NCBI GenBank assembly: GCA_014584705.1
Contig: JACTMJ010000010.1
Location: 1 to 64,000 of the forward strand
Direction: 5' to 3'
DNA length: 64,000 nucleotides
DNA from: Acidobacteriota bacterium
Lineage (GTDB): Bacteria > Acidobacteriota > Terriglobia > Bryobacterales > Bryobacteraceae
Shown piece after piece: positions 1 to 16,055 of the stretch (its first letter is position 1; every line of letters begins with the position of its first letter). The notes beneath the pieces were generated by a model, which was not told the DNA's origin, did not search any database, and worked only from the letters and a program-made list of their open reading frames with translations. Both the position numbers and the translations under genes were made by a program.

Positions 1-1
1 G

Positions 2-169
2 GGAAGCTGCACGCTGCCGGAAGGCACGGAGATGGTGATGCCGGGCGATAACGTGTCGATGGTGGTGGAACTGATCACGCCGGTGGCCATGGACAAGGGG
101 CTGCGCTTCGCAATCCGCGAAGGCGGCCGCACGGTGGGTGCCGGTACGGTGACCGAAATTCTGGACTAG
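2..169 (+). CDS. tuf: Elongation factor Tu, C-terminal end (5' part outside window)
   Basis: Only the last 55 codons are present; the gene enters from the left edge. EF-Tu brings aminoacyl-tRNA to the ribosome as a GTP complex. The visible part is the end of beta-barrel domain 3: [18 protein letters not shown], followed by the very conserved [19 protein letters not shown] and a terminal EILD before TAG. These residues are diagnostic and the product name is secure. It heads the classical tuf-rpmG-trnW-secE-nusG-rpl-rpoBC order seen here, so this is probably the tuf copy linked to the ribosomal protein supercluster. Nothing unusual is visible. Confidence 0.96.
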   Translation, partial: GSCTLPEGTEMVMPGDNVSMVVELITPVAMDKGLRFAIREGGRTVGAGTVTEILD

Positions 170-296
170 TTCCGGGCAGCAACCGGTCCGGAGCGTGCCT
201 CTCCGGATTGCACGAGTGTAAATGGGAAGCAAGGGTTAGCGAGGGTCGCCATTCCATGCGAATGGCGACCTTCCGGCCCGGAATAGGACGGGTGGA

Positions 297-449
297 ATGC
301 CGAGAGACATTATTACCTTGCAGTGTACGGAGACGAAGCTTCGCCTCTATACGACGACCAAGAACAAGAAGAAGACCACCGAGAAGCTGGAGTTGAAGAA
401 ATACAACCCGGTCTTGCGGCGGCACACGATCTTCCGCGAAGCGAAGTAG
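297..449 (+). CDS. rpmG: 50S ribosomal protein L33, cysteine-free form
   Basis: The 50-residue protein starts [20 protein letters not shown] and ends [10 protein letters not shown], matching L33 along its full length. L33 is a small protein of the large subunit near the E-site. The usual zinc-binding form has two CxxC pairs. Here the first pair is reduced to CTET (one Cys) and the second is replaced by NPVL, so this is a C-minus, zinc-independent form. It lies between tuf and tRNA-Trp, the expected position. Its GC-rich codon use matches the neighbours. Whether a second, zinc-binding L33 exists elsewhere in the genome cannot be seen. Confidence 0.93.
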   Translation: MPRDIITLQCTETKLRLYTTTKNKKKTTEKLELKKYNPVLRRHTIFREAK

Positions 450-795
450 GCTGCATCGGGCATGCCGGGCGCGGGCGGCCGCGGGTGGCGAAATCCGCCG
501 GGGTCTTCCGATGCGCTACACTGGAAAGGCTGAGGCATACGCCTGAAGGTCGAAACAAGGCCCTTCCCGGCTGGGTCGAATGTAGCCGGATCGATCCCGG
601 CCGCATCCGTGCAGCCGGATTGGTTCGCACGAACCGCGCTTGGGCTGGTTCGCCCGGCTCGACACCGGGTGCGCTATCGTCCGCACTGTGGCACTTCGAG
701 CATAGGCGTAATCTAACCGGCACAGGCGGGATCAAACGGGCGCACAAGATCAAACAGGCGCACAGGATCAAACAGGCACAGGATCAAACAGGCAC
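450..795 (+). other. Gene-free spacer between rpmG and tRNA-Trp
   Basis: About 345 bases with no convincing gene. A long open frame runs through it and on into the tRNA, but has no family resemblance or convincing start and is explained by high GC. The only structure seen is the tandem repeat at its right end. Confidence 0.6.
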
Positions 796-797
796 AG
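730..797 (+). repeat. Four tandem copies of a GATCAAACAGGC(GC)ACAG unit
   Basis: Four head-to-tail units lie at 730-747, 748-765, 766-781 and 782-797. The first two are 18 bases (GATCAAACAGGCGCACAG type) and the last two 16 bases (GATCAAACAGGCACAG, identical to each other). The last unit runs into the first two bases of tRNA-Trp, so the array abuts the mature 5' end of the tRNA. The mixed unit length suggests replication slippage. No function is known to me. Confidence 0.85.
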
Positions 798-869
798 GGG
801 TGTAGTTCAACGGTAGAACAGCGGTCTCCAAAACCGTAAATGCGGGTTCGATTCCTGCCACCCCTGCCA
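796..869 (+). tRNA. trnW: tRNA-Trp (anticodon CCA)
   Basis: A full cloverleaf can be drawn. Acceptor stem AGGGGTG (796-802) pairs with CACCCCT (859-865), the D arm contains GTTCAACGGTAGAAC, and the anticodon stem GCGGT/ACCGT encloses loop CTCCAAA with anticodon CCA. The T arm is GCGGG-TTCGATT-CCTGC. Discriminator G866 and an encoded CCA (867-869) follow. Its position just upstream of secE-nusG is the common bacterial arrangement. Confidence 0.97.
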
Positions 870-1053
870 TCTCGTCCTCGCTGCTTCGTCGCGGTGATAT
901 CACGTTTCGTCGAGGTATTCCCCGGCGAACGTCGTTCACGAATCGCGGATGCACCGGGTCCGGGTACGGTGTCCAGAAAGGCCGGCTGGCGCTGTTGGTT
1001 TGGCAGGCATAGGCGCAGGCGGTCTGCGCAGGGACGAGGCACAACAAGAGATT

Positions 1054-1287
1054 ATGGGAACGAAAGCCGTGGCTGATGCGCAGCCAAACGTTATTCTGCG
1101 CGTTCGCAATTACGTGGAAGAGTTGCGACAGGAGATGCGCCGCGTAACCTGGCCCAACAAGAAACAGGTTCAGGCGACGACAGCGGTCGTCCTGGTCTGC
1201 GTTTTTCTGTTCGCCCTGTTCTTCGCGGCAGTGGATATGGCTTTAGGCCGGGGCATCAATTATCTGATTTCCGTGCTTACGAAGTAG
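1054..1287 (+). CDS. secE: Preprotein translocase subunit SecE
   Basis: SecE is the essential small membrane subunit that clamps SecY in the SecYEG translocon. The 77-residue product has the family pattern: an amphipathic cytoplasmic helix (YVEELRQEMRRVTWPNKKQV, with the hallmark RRVTWP at about residues 28-33), then one transmembrane helix (about 42-64) and a short tail. The ATG at 1054 is preceded by a purine-rich AACAAGAG. nusG follows six bases after the stop, so the two are co-transcribed. Confidence 0.96.
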   Translation: MGTKAVADAQPNVILRVRNYVEELRQEMRRVTWPNKKQVQATTAVVLVCVFLFALFFAAVDMALGRGINYLISVLTK

Positions 1288-1293
1288 GAAGCG

Positions 1294-2310
1294 ATGCCGC
1301 TGGCGGCACCCATCAGTACCATGAATCCATTTGACGATAACCCCGAACAGCAAGACGCTCCGCTGTCTTCCGGCGCGGAGGAGAATTCGGCCGCCGATTT
1401 CGCCGAGAGCGCGGATCTTCCCGAAGAGTCTGCCGCCGGGGTGGAAAGCGAAGATATCCCGGAACTGACTGCGCTCGATCCCGCGTTCGCCGACGCCGGC
1501 GCGGACGAAGATCCCGAGGAAGCATCCGAGGTTATTGAAGAACTGGTCACCATGGAAGCGGACGAACCGAGCTTGTCCGAAGCCGCCGTTGAGGAAGCCT
1601 CCGAGAACCAATTGGCCGTGGACGAAGCCGCGGCCGAATTCACGGAACCCGGCGAATCCTCCGTGCTCGCCGTTTCGACCGGGGGCGATGCGGATGCGGA
1701 AACCGAGCCGGCTGGAGAATCCGAGCAGCCGCCCGCCGCCCCGGATCCGAACAAGATTCCCGGCCAGGATGAGAACCCGTTGATGAACTGGTTCATCATT
1801 CATACCTATTCCGGTTTCGAAAACAAGGTTTCCGAGAGCCTGCGCACGCGCGCCCAGGCGTTTGGATTCGCGGAGCGTCTGGGGCAGATTCTCATTCCCA
1901 CCGAAGAAGTGGTGGAGATGCGCAACGGGAAGAAAGTCACCAGCAAGCGTCTGCTCTATCCGGGGTATGTCCTGGTGCAGATGGAGATGGATGACGACCT
2001 CTGGCACCAAGTGAAGAACACGCCCCGCGTGACCGGCTTTGTGGGGGGCGGCGGACAGCCCGTGCCGCTCACCGCCACGGAAGTGAATTCCATTCTCTAC
2101 CGTCAGACGGAAGCGGCGGAACGCCCGCGTCCGAAACTTACGTATGAGAAGAACGAGACCGTTCGTATCATTGACGGGCCGTTCGCCAACTTCCAGGGCA
2201 AGATCGACGAACTGAACGTCGAGCGCAATACGCTGCGCGTGATGGTGACGATTTTTGGCCGATCCACCCCCGTGGAGCTGGATTTCCTGCAAGTGGAGAA
2301 AATGGCCTGA
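1294..2310 (+). CDS. nusG: Transcription termination/antitermination protein NusG with a long acidic N-terminal extension
   Basis: NusG binds RNA polymerase, suppresses pausing and couples transcription to Rho or to ribosomes. The canonical protein begins at residue 164 (Met codon at 1783: MNWFIIHTYSGFENKV) and shows the NGN domain (about 164-270, with the LYPGYVLVQMEMDDDLWH stretch) and the C-terminal KOW domain (about 285-338, IDGPFANFQGKIDELN). The frame stays open for 163 residues upstream as a low-complexity Glu/Asp/Ala/Ser segment with almost no basic residues. Possible starts are 1294, 1321 and 1783. I chose 1294 because the acidic composition is uniform back to there and secE ends at 1287. 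A start at 1783 would give a normal 175-residue NusG. Confidence 0.9.
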   Translation: MPLAAPISTMNPFDDNPEQQDAPLSSGAEENSAADFAESADLPEESAAGVESEDIPELTALDPAFADAGADEDPEEASEVIEELVTMEADEPSLSEAAVEEASENQLAVDEAAAEFTEPGESSVLAVSTGGDADAETEPAGESEQPPAAPDPNKIPGQDENPLMNWFIIHTYSGFENKVSESLRTRAQAFGFAERLGQILIPTEEVVEMRNGKKVTSKRLLYPGYVLVQMEMDDDLWHQVKNTPRVTGFVGGGGQPVPLTATEVNSILYRQTEAAERPRPKLTYEKNETVRIIDGPFANFQGKIDELNVERNTLRVMVTIFGRSTPVELDFLQVEKMA

Positions 2311-2419
2311 CGCTGGCTGCCCGATGCGGCCCGGGCCCCTGGGAATGCGGGGCGGCGAGAGCGTTGATGCGGTGTCCGCCGACAATTTGAGACAAGAAGC
2401 GGTGAAGTGAGAGAAGAAG

Positions 2420-2851
2420 ATGGCGAAGAAAGTAACAGGTTCGGTAAAGCTTCAGATTCCGGCGGGCAAAGCGACGCCGGCTCCCCCCGTGGGTACGGCG
2501 CTTGGTCCTCAGGGCGTCAACATCATGGAGTTCTGCAAGGCATTTAATGCGAGGACTTCGGCGAAAGATCAGGAAGGGCTAATCATCCCCGTGGTGATTA
2601 CCATTTTCAGTGATCGCTCGTTCACCTTTATCACCAAGACGCCACCGGTTCCGGTGCTGATTAAGAAAGCCCTGGGCCTGGCCAAGGGGTCCGCGGAACC
2701 CAATAAGAGCAAGGTGGGCCAGATCACCGAAGCGCAGATCGATGAGATTGCCCGGATCAAGATGCCGGATCTCAACGGATTCGACGTGGAATCGGCCAAG
2801 AACAGCGTCCGCGGAACCGCTCGCAGCATGGGTGTGGACGTCATCGCCTAG
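2420..2851 (+). CDS. rplK: 50S ribosomal protein L11
   Basis: L11 forms the stalk base with the 1058-region of 23S rRNA and takes part in GTPase-factor activation and the stringent response. The 143-residue length is normal. The N-terminal domain carries [20 protein letters not shown] and [13 protein letters not shown], and the C-terminal rRNA-binding domain ends [10 protein letters not shown]. The start is the ATG followed by [11 protein letters not shown]. The 180-base spacer to rplA is longer than usual for this pair, and I see no gene in it. Confidence 0.97.
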   Translation: MAKKVTGSVKLQIPAGKATPAPPVGTALGPQGVNIMEFCKAFNARTSAKDQEGLIIPVVITIFSDRSFTFITKTPPVPVLIKKALGLAKGSAEPNKSKVGQITEAQIDEIARIKMPDLNGFDVESAKNSVRGTARSMGVDVIA

Positions 2852-3033
2852 GCGCGACACGTCCCGCGATCAAGCTGCTTGCGCCAGCGCGAGCGATCTG
2901 CTAACATTAGAAGGTTTGGCGATCGGCGGCTCTTCGGGAGTGGTCCCGGCCATTGCCGATGCGAATAAATCCCCAAGCTCCCAATGGGAGGCCAAGTCGC
3001 CCTGGACAAGGCCGCTCGAACCAGTGAGGAACG

Positions 3034-3741
3034 ATGGCAAAGAAACCCGGTAAGAAATATCAAGCTGCGGCTGCGCAGGTGGAAGATCGCGACTATCCTC
3101 TGGCCGATGCGATCGCGCTCGCCCAGAAGATTCGCTTCGCGAAATTTGATGAGTCGTTGGAAGTGCATCTCCGCCTTGGAGTTGACCCTCGGCACGCGGA
3201 CCAGATGGTTCGCGGCACGGTAGTCCTGCCGCACGGGCTTGGCAAGACCAAGCGGGTGCTGGTGATCGCCACCGGCGACAAGATCAAGGAAGCGCTCGAC
3301 GCGGGTGCCGAATTCGCCGGCGGAGAAGAGATGGTGACAAAGATTCAATCCGAGAACTGGGTTGATTACGATGCCATCGTCGCCACCCCGGACATGATGC
3401 GTTCGGTGGGAAAACTGGGCAAGATTCTCGGACCGCGCGGTCTGATGCCCAACCCCAAGACCGGCACCGTGACCCAGGACGTGGCATCCGCCGTGAATGA
3501 AATCAAGGCCGGAAAAGTGGAATTTCGCGTCGACAAGACCGGCATCATTCACGCGGCCGTCGGTCGGGCGAGCTTCGACCATGGCAAGTTGCTCGACAAC
3601 GCAAATACCCTGATCGGCGCGGTGCTGCGGGCAAAACCCGCCGCGGCCAAGGGGAAGTATGTCAAGAGCGCCGCGGTAGCCACTTCGATGGGCCCCGGCG
3701 TGATGCTCGAAGTGACGGCGTTCAACGCAAAGCAGGCATAA
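3034..3741 (+). CDS. rplA: 50S ribosomal protein L1
   Basis: L1 forms the mobile L1 stalk, helps release E-site tRNA and in many bacteria represses its own operon by binding mRNA. The 235-residue product shows the family signature [15 protein letters not shown], plus [20 protein letters not shown] and the [12 protein letters not shown] segment. It begins [20 protein letters not shown] with GAGG upstream. It is followed by rplJ after a 43-base gap. Confidence 0.97.
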   Translation: MAKKPGKKYQAAAAQVEDRDYPLADAIALAQKIRFAKFDESLEVHLRLGVDPRHADQMVRGTVVLPHGLGKTKRVLVIATGDKIKEALDAGAEFAGGEEMVTKIQSENWVDYDAIVATPDMMRSVGKLGKILGPRGLMPNPKTGTVTQDVASAVNEIKAGKVEFRVDKTGIIHAAVGRASFDHGKLLDNANTLIGAVLRAKPAAAKGKYVKSAAVATSMGPGVMLEVTAFNAKQA

Positions 3742-3784
3742 ATCAGCGCGGAAGCGGCGGGCATTGGCCTGCGCGGAGAATCCC

Positions 3785-4315
3785 ATGAAACGCAAAGAAG
3801 AGAAAAGAAAAGATTTCGAGGAGTTGCGCAAGGAACTCGAGGCGTCGCCGGATGTGTTCATCGCCAGTTACGAGAAGATGAAAGTCCTGCAGGATTTTAA
3901 CCTGCGAAAAGCGGTGCGCGAGGCGGGCGGACGCTACAAGGTCGTCAAGAACAACGTGGCGGAACTTGCCGCCGAGGGCACGAGTGCGGAAGCGGGGTTC
4001 AAGGGCCTGAAGGGGATGACCTCCATCGCCTATACCCGCGAGGATCCGGTCGCTCTCGCTAAGGCGCTCGCGAAGTACGCGAAGGAGAATCCGGTATTCA
4101 CCTTCAAGGCCGGCGTTGTCGAGGGCCGGGTGGTGAATATCGATCAGATTAAGGCGTTCGCGGAAATGCCTTCGAAGGATGAGCTGTTCGCGAAGCTGCT
4201 CTACCTGATCAACGCCCCGGCGACCATGCTCGCTCGCGTTACGAACGGAGTCGGGCGCAACCTCGCCGTCGTGGTGGATCAAGGCGTCAAGGAAGACAAG
4301 TTCAAGTCGGCATAG
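3785..4315 (+). CDS. rplJ: 50S ribosomal protein L10
   Basis: L10 anchors the L7/L12 dimers to the ribosome. The start MKRKEEKRKDFEELRKELE at 3785 was preferred over an in-frame upstream start (3764) because it matches the family N-terminus; the upstream seven codons have no support. Seen features are YEKMKVLQDFNLRKAVREAG, YKVVKNN and the C-terminal helix NGVGRNLAVVVDQGV that binds L12. At 176 residues it is of normal size. The leader before rplJ is too short to show a recognisable L10 autoregulatory fold. Confidence 0.95.
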   Translation: MKRKEEKRKDFEELRKELEASPDVFIASYEKMKVLQDFNLRKAVREAGGRYKVVKNNVAELAAEGTSAEAGFKGLKGMTSIAYTREDPVALAKALAKYAKENPVFTFKAGVVEGRVVNIDQIKAFAEMPSKDELFAKLLYLINAPATMLARVTNGVGRNLAVVVDQGVKEDKFKSA

Positions 4316-4381
4316 GGCCCTCGATTCGGGTGTGGCCGTTGCTGTTCACAAGAGATTCGATTCGATAGGAGATAAAGGGAA

Positions 4382-4759
4382 ATGGCGGACATTCAAGCAA
4401 TCGCGGAACAAATCCAGGGCCTGACGCTGCTCGAGGCAGCCGAACTGGTAAAGATTCTCGAAGAGAAATTGGGCGTATCGGCAGCGGCGGCTTCCGTCGC
4501 GGTCGCCGCGGGCCCGGCCGTGGCAGCGCCTGCCGCGGAAGAGCAGACCGAGTTCACGGTGATCCTGAAGGACGGCGGCGCGAAGAAGATCGGCGTTATC
4601 AAGGTTGTGCGCGAGATCATCCCGTCCCTCGGCCTCAAGGAAGCGAAGGACCTGGTGGAAGCCGCTCCGAAGCCGGTTAAGGAAGGCGTGACGAAGCAGG
4701 AAGCGGAAGAACTCAAGAAGAAGCTTGAGGAAGCCGGTGCCGCGGTTGAAGTAAAGTAG
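4382..4759 (+). CDS. rplL: 50S ribosomal protein L7/L12
   Basis: L7/L12 is the multi-copy stalk protein that recruits translational GTPases. The 125-residue product has the N-terminal dimerisation helix ([20 protein letters not shown]), an Ala-rich hinge (about 38-55) and the C-terminal factor-binding domain with [11 protein letters not shown] and [21 protein letters not shown] strong AGGAG lies about ten bases before the ATG, fitting the high demand for this protein. Confidence 0.97.
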   Translation: MADIQAIAEQIQGLTLLEAAELVKILEEKLGVSAAAASVAVAAGPAVAAPAAEEQTEFTVILKDGGAKKIGVIKVVREIIPSLGLKEAKDLVEAAPKPVKEGVTKQEAEELKKKLEEAGAAVEVK

Positions 4760-4805
4760 GCAGTTCTCGCTGGCGCGATTTTCCCATTTGCTTTTTGGTT
4801 GCGAC

Positions 4806-4833
4806 GGGTGGGTCCCCGCTGGGGGACCCACCC
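4806..4833 (+). terminator. Perfect 12-bp hairpin after rplL: likely attenuator or processing site
   Basis: GGGTGGGTCCCC (4806-4817), loop GCTG, then the exact complement GGGGACCCACCC (4822-4833). There is no U-run after it, so it is not a textbook intrinsic terminator. In other bacteria the rplL-rpoB spacer carries a partial attenuator or an RNase III site, and this position suggests the same role here. Confidence 0.7.
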
Positions 4834-4893
4834 GGATCGTCTCCGTTTCAGGCAAAGGACCTAGCATTCGGTCGCGCGAAGGTGAACTGGAAC

Positions 4894-4923
4894 TTGACTA
4901 CACCCCAAAAACCACGTTATTCT
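4894..4923 (+). promoter_or_regulatory. Candidate sigma-70 promoter for rpoBC
   Basis: TTGACT (4894-4899) and TATTCT (4918-4923) are separated by 18 bases inside the 493-base rplL-rpoB spacer, downstream of the hairpin. This would let rpoBC be transcribed independently of the ribosomal protein genes. It leaves a leader of about 320 bases before the rpoB start, in which no gene is seen. Confidence 0.45.
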
Positions 4924-5252
4924 GTTAGACGGTCTGTGCCCGGCAACAACATTCTTCCCCTTTGTTGTGTCCCAGCCGAAGTGTGCCTTGCGAAGCACCG
5001 CCCGCGCGCGAACCCCACTCGCGCTCGCTTCGCCCTTTTCCGGCAGAGATCGTTTGACGCATGCGCGTCGCCTTTTCATTCAGCGTTTTCGGCCTTATGC
5101 GCGGGCACGGGTTATTGTCCCGTGTCTTTTGCCGTTTGCACCGGTGACGTGCGCGATGTGCGCGTGTCCGTAGCGTAGCTTCATCCAACCGCCCCCGGAT
5201 TTCGATGTTCCGGCTGGCTGCCGATGCCTACGAGGCTCAAGAGGAGTGAAAG

Positions 5253-9587
<4,335 letters not shown>

Positions 9588-9615
9588 AACGTGATTTGCC
9601 GCGGCTGCGCGGCGT

Positions 9616-9649
9616 CCGGCTTCGCGCCCCGGCGGGCGCGAATGGCCGG
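9616..9649 (+). other. Stable hairpin in the rpoB-rpoC spacer
   Basis: A perfect 9-bp stem TTCGCGCCC/GGGCGCGAA (9621-9629 with 9634-9642) closes a CGGC loop. It is extended outward by CCGGC/GCCGG (9616-9620 with 9645-9649) across a two-base bulge. No U-tract follows immediately. It may be an mRNA stability or processing element tuning RpoC relative to RpoB. Confidence 0.55.
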
Positions 9650-9765
9650 CTGTTTTCAGGAACCGGAAAAGCGAAGTTCTCAAGGGTTCGCGCGGATTGA
9701 GATAAAGCCGGACCCGACGAACTTCGCGATCACCGTAACCACCAACCGAGCTTAGGAGGCACGCC

Positions 9766-13980
<4,215 letters not shown>

Positions 13981-14007
13981 TCTCCGCGCTGAAACAGAAA
14001 CCAATCC

Positions 14008-14042
14008 AAACGCCCCGCGGCCGAGAGGTTCGCGGGGCGTTT
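14008..14042 (+). terminator. Terminator of the rpoBC operon
   Basis: AAACGCCCCGCG (14008-14019) pairs perfectly with CGCGGGGCGTTT (14031-14042) across an 11-base loop, and the following bases are T-rich (GGCTGTTTG). It lies 28 bases after the rpoC stop. The convergent minus-strand gene ends at 14116, so the hairpin may serve both. Confidence 0.85.
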
Positions 14043-14115
14043 GGCTGTTTGCGGTGATGCAAGGGCGTGGGCGTCACTTTCGCCGCGCGGGAAACCCGCG
14101 AAAGGAAAAATCTCC

Positions 14116-15531
14116 CTACTCCAAGGGAGGCTTCTTATCCATCGGCAGCAGGGATCGGTACTCCTGTCCGCCCCGCGCTTTCTCCCACTCGCTCCGTGCC
14201 TGGGCCACCAGCGCCGGGTTCGCGAACAACTCGGTCGCGCTCAGTGCCAGGGTCTTCGCGGCCACTGCCATGCCCTCGCGCCCAAGCGAACTGCCGGCGG
14301 CGGCCGTGGACATCCATGTGTGCAGCGGTGTACCGGGCGGGAACGTCGCGGCCAGAAAGTGGCCCGTGGGTACCACCTGGCTGACGTCGCCCACATCCGT
14401 AGAGGCGGAGAGCAACTCCGTTCGCGGGGGCAGAATAGTGGATTCGCTTCCCAGCGCCAGAGCGGCCGAGGGGTCCGGCAGATGCCGCCGGATCGCTTCG
14501 GCGAAGCCGCGCTCTTCGGCCGTGTACCGCACCCCGCCCGCTTCCCGCAGATTGCGATCAAGCAGACTCACCAGCGCGGGTGTGTGCATGATATTCGAAT
14601 ACGCCGATTGAATGGAAAAGCGCATTGTCGTGCCGGTAGCCAGTGCCCCCGCCTGTGCGCAGTTGAGTACCCGTTCCCAAATAGATTCGAGCGTCTTCTG
14701 GCTCGGGTGGCGCACCAGCAGTTTCATCTCTGCCTGCGCGGGCACGATGTTGGCCGCCTGCCCCCCATTCGTGATGATGTAGTGCATCCGTGTTTCCTGC
14801 GGCACGTGCTCCCGCAGCATATTGATGGCGTGCGCGGTGAGTTCCACCGCGTCCAGTGCGGATCGGCCCGCATCGGGCGCGGCGGCGGCATGGGCGGCCA
14901 AACCTTCGAAATGGATATTCGCCGAGATGTTCGCGAGCCAAGGGTTGGCGTCGGCCTGATTGCGGTCAAACGGGTGCCACACCAGAACCGCATCTGCATC
15001 CTTGAATGCGCCGGCGCGGATCATATAGATCTTCCCTCCGCCACCTTCTTCCGCCGGTGTCCCATAGAAGCGCAGCGTCCCTTTCAGGCCTCGCTTCTCG
15101 ATCTGTTCCTTCACAACCACCGCCGCAAGCGCCGATGCGGAGCCGAACAGATTGTGTCCGCATCCGTGGCCCGGAGCCCCTTCAATCCGCGCCTTGCGCT
15201 CCGGCAGCACCTCCTGAGAAAGCCCGGGCAGGGCGTCGTACTCGCCGATGATCCCGATCACCGGCTTGCCGCTGCCCCACTCGGCGACGAACGCGGTGGG
15301 CAGCCCCGCCACATTCTCCGTGATCCGGAAGCCCGCCGCCTTGAGTTCGTCCCGCAGCAGAGCGCTGCTGCGCGTCTCATGAAATCCCAGTTCGGGATTC
15401 TCCCAAATCTGTCGCGAGACTTGGCCGAAATGTTCCGCCCGCGTCTCCACCGCCTCGATGACAGCGTTCTGCGCGGCGGCGGAAAGACAATGGAGCGCGG
15501 CCAGAATCAGACAAAGAGTGATCTTCTTCAT
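14116..15531 (-). CDS. Secreted M20D-family amidohydrolase (AbgB-like aminobenzoyl-glutamate hydrolase type)
   Basis: This is a zinc peptidase/amidase of the M20 fold. The first 21 residues (MKKITLCLILAALHCLSAAAQ) form a clean signal peptide. Family features seen are the IGEYDALPG segment, the metal-binding HGCGHN motif, GTPAEEGGGGK with the catalytic Glu pair, WHPFDRNQA, a dimerisation domain beginning at HFEGLAAHAAAAPDAGRSALDA, and a late STDVGDVSQVVPTGHF. The 471-residue length and these motifs fit the AbgB/IAA-amino-acid hydrolase-like group rather than classical carboxypeptidase G2. The true substrate cannot be told from sequence. It stands alone, convergent with rpoC and divergent from the kor operon. 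Confidence 0.85.
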   Translation of the reverse strand: MKKITLCLILAALHCLSAAAQNAVIEAVETRAEHFGQVSRQIWENPELGFHETRSSALLRDELKAAGFRITENVAGLPTAFVAEWGSGKPVIGIIGEYDALPGLSQEVLPERKARIEGAPGHGCGHNLFGSASALAAVVVKEQIEKRGLKGTLRFYGTPAEEGGGGKIYMIRAGAFKDADAVLVWHPFDRNQADANPWLANISANIHFEGLAAHAAAAPDAGRSALDAVELTAHAINMLREHVPQETRMHYIITNGGQAANIVPAQAEMKLLVRHPSQKTLESIWERVLNCAQAGALATGTTMRFSIQSAYSNIMHTPALVSLLDRNLREAGGVRYTAEERGFAEAIRRHLPDPSAALALGSESTILPPRTELLSASTDVGDVSQVVPTGHFLAATFPPGTPLHTWMSTAAAGSSLGREGMAVAAKTLALSATELFANPALVAQARSEWEKARGGQEYRSLLPMDKKPPLE

Positions 15532-15646
15532 AAGCGTTTCTTGAGTGTATCGCGAGCCTTATCCGCGCGCGCGTGGCCGGCCACACTCTTCCCGGAGCGC
15601 CCTGGCGGGAGCCCGGAATCGAATTCCACTTTCTTCTCTCGGTTTG

Positions 15647-15675
15647 TTGGATTTCAGAGCAAGAGATTCTATAAT
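15647..15675 (+). promoter_or_regulatory. Near-consensus sigma-70 promoter of the kor operon
   Basis: TTGGAT (15647-15652), a 17-base spacer, then a perfect TATAAT (15670-15675). It points to the korDABC genes, leaving a leader of about 90 bases. It lies in the divergent spacer with the amidohydrolase gene. Confidence 0.75.
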
Positions 15676-15773
15676 CGAGATATTACAAAAACAGATAAAT
15701 AAGTCTGGTTTATATCCATCAGGCGCAATCCGCGCAGCGGGCGTCCGGGTGGCCTGGACACAGGGAGGAGCCG

Positions 15774-16043
15774 ATGGCGAAGGGATCGGTTGTGGTCAGA
15801 TCGGAACGGTGCAAAGGCTGTGCCTTTTGCGTGGAGTTCTGCCCCCCACGCGTGCTTGGCCTGTCCGCGGCCTTCAATGCCAAGGGCTACCACGTGCCCG
15901 AACTGATCGACCCCGAGAAGTGTACCGGTTGCGACCTCTGCGGGATGTATTGCCCCGATTTCGCGATTCACGGCTATCGCTTCCCGAAGCCCTCCGTCGC
16001 CGCCCCGCCCCCGGAAGAAGTCACGGAGACCGCCGTCAGTTAG
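15774..16043 (+). CDS. korD: 2-oxoacid:ferredoxin oxidoreductase, ferredoxin-like delta subunit
   Basis: The 89-residue protein has two complete 4Fe-4S binding sets, CKGCAFCVEFCP (about residues 12-23) and CTGCDLCGMYCP (about 52-63), as in bacterial-type ferredoxin subunits. It passes electrons from the thiamine-diphosphate site to external ferredoxin. GGGAGGAG sits four bases before the ATG. It is first in a four-gene operon (korD, korA, korB, korC) with tight spacing. The acidic tail beyond the second cluster is unremarkable. Confidence 0.92.
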   Translation: MAKGSVVVRSERCKGCAFCVEFCPPRVLGLSAAFNAKGYHVPELIDPEKCTGCDLCGMYCPDFAIHGYRFPKPSVAAPPPEEVTETAVS

Positions 16044-16055
16044 GAGACATCCGCC

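Noticed and set aside
323-805. A 160-codon plus-strand frame over rpmG and up to tRNA-Trp
   Set aside because: It overlaps rpmG in another frame and enters the tRNA; no start signal or homology.
893-902. Palindrome GTGATATCAC between tRNA-Trp and secE
   Set aside because: A ten-base palindrome alone is not enough to call an operator; no promoter beside it was recognised.
14041-15702. A 553-codon plus-strand frame opposite the amidohydrolase
   Set aside because: Mirror of a well supported minus-strand gene; composition shadow.
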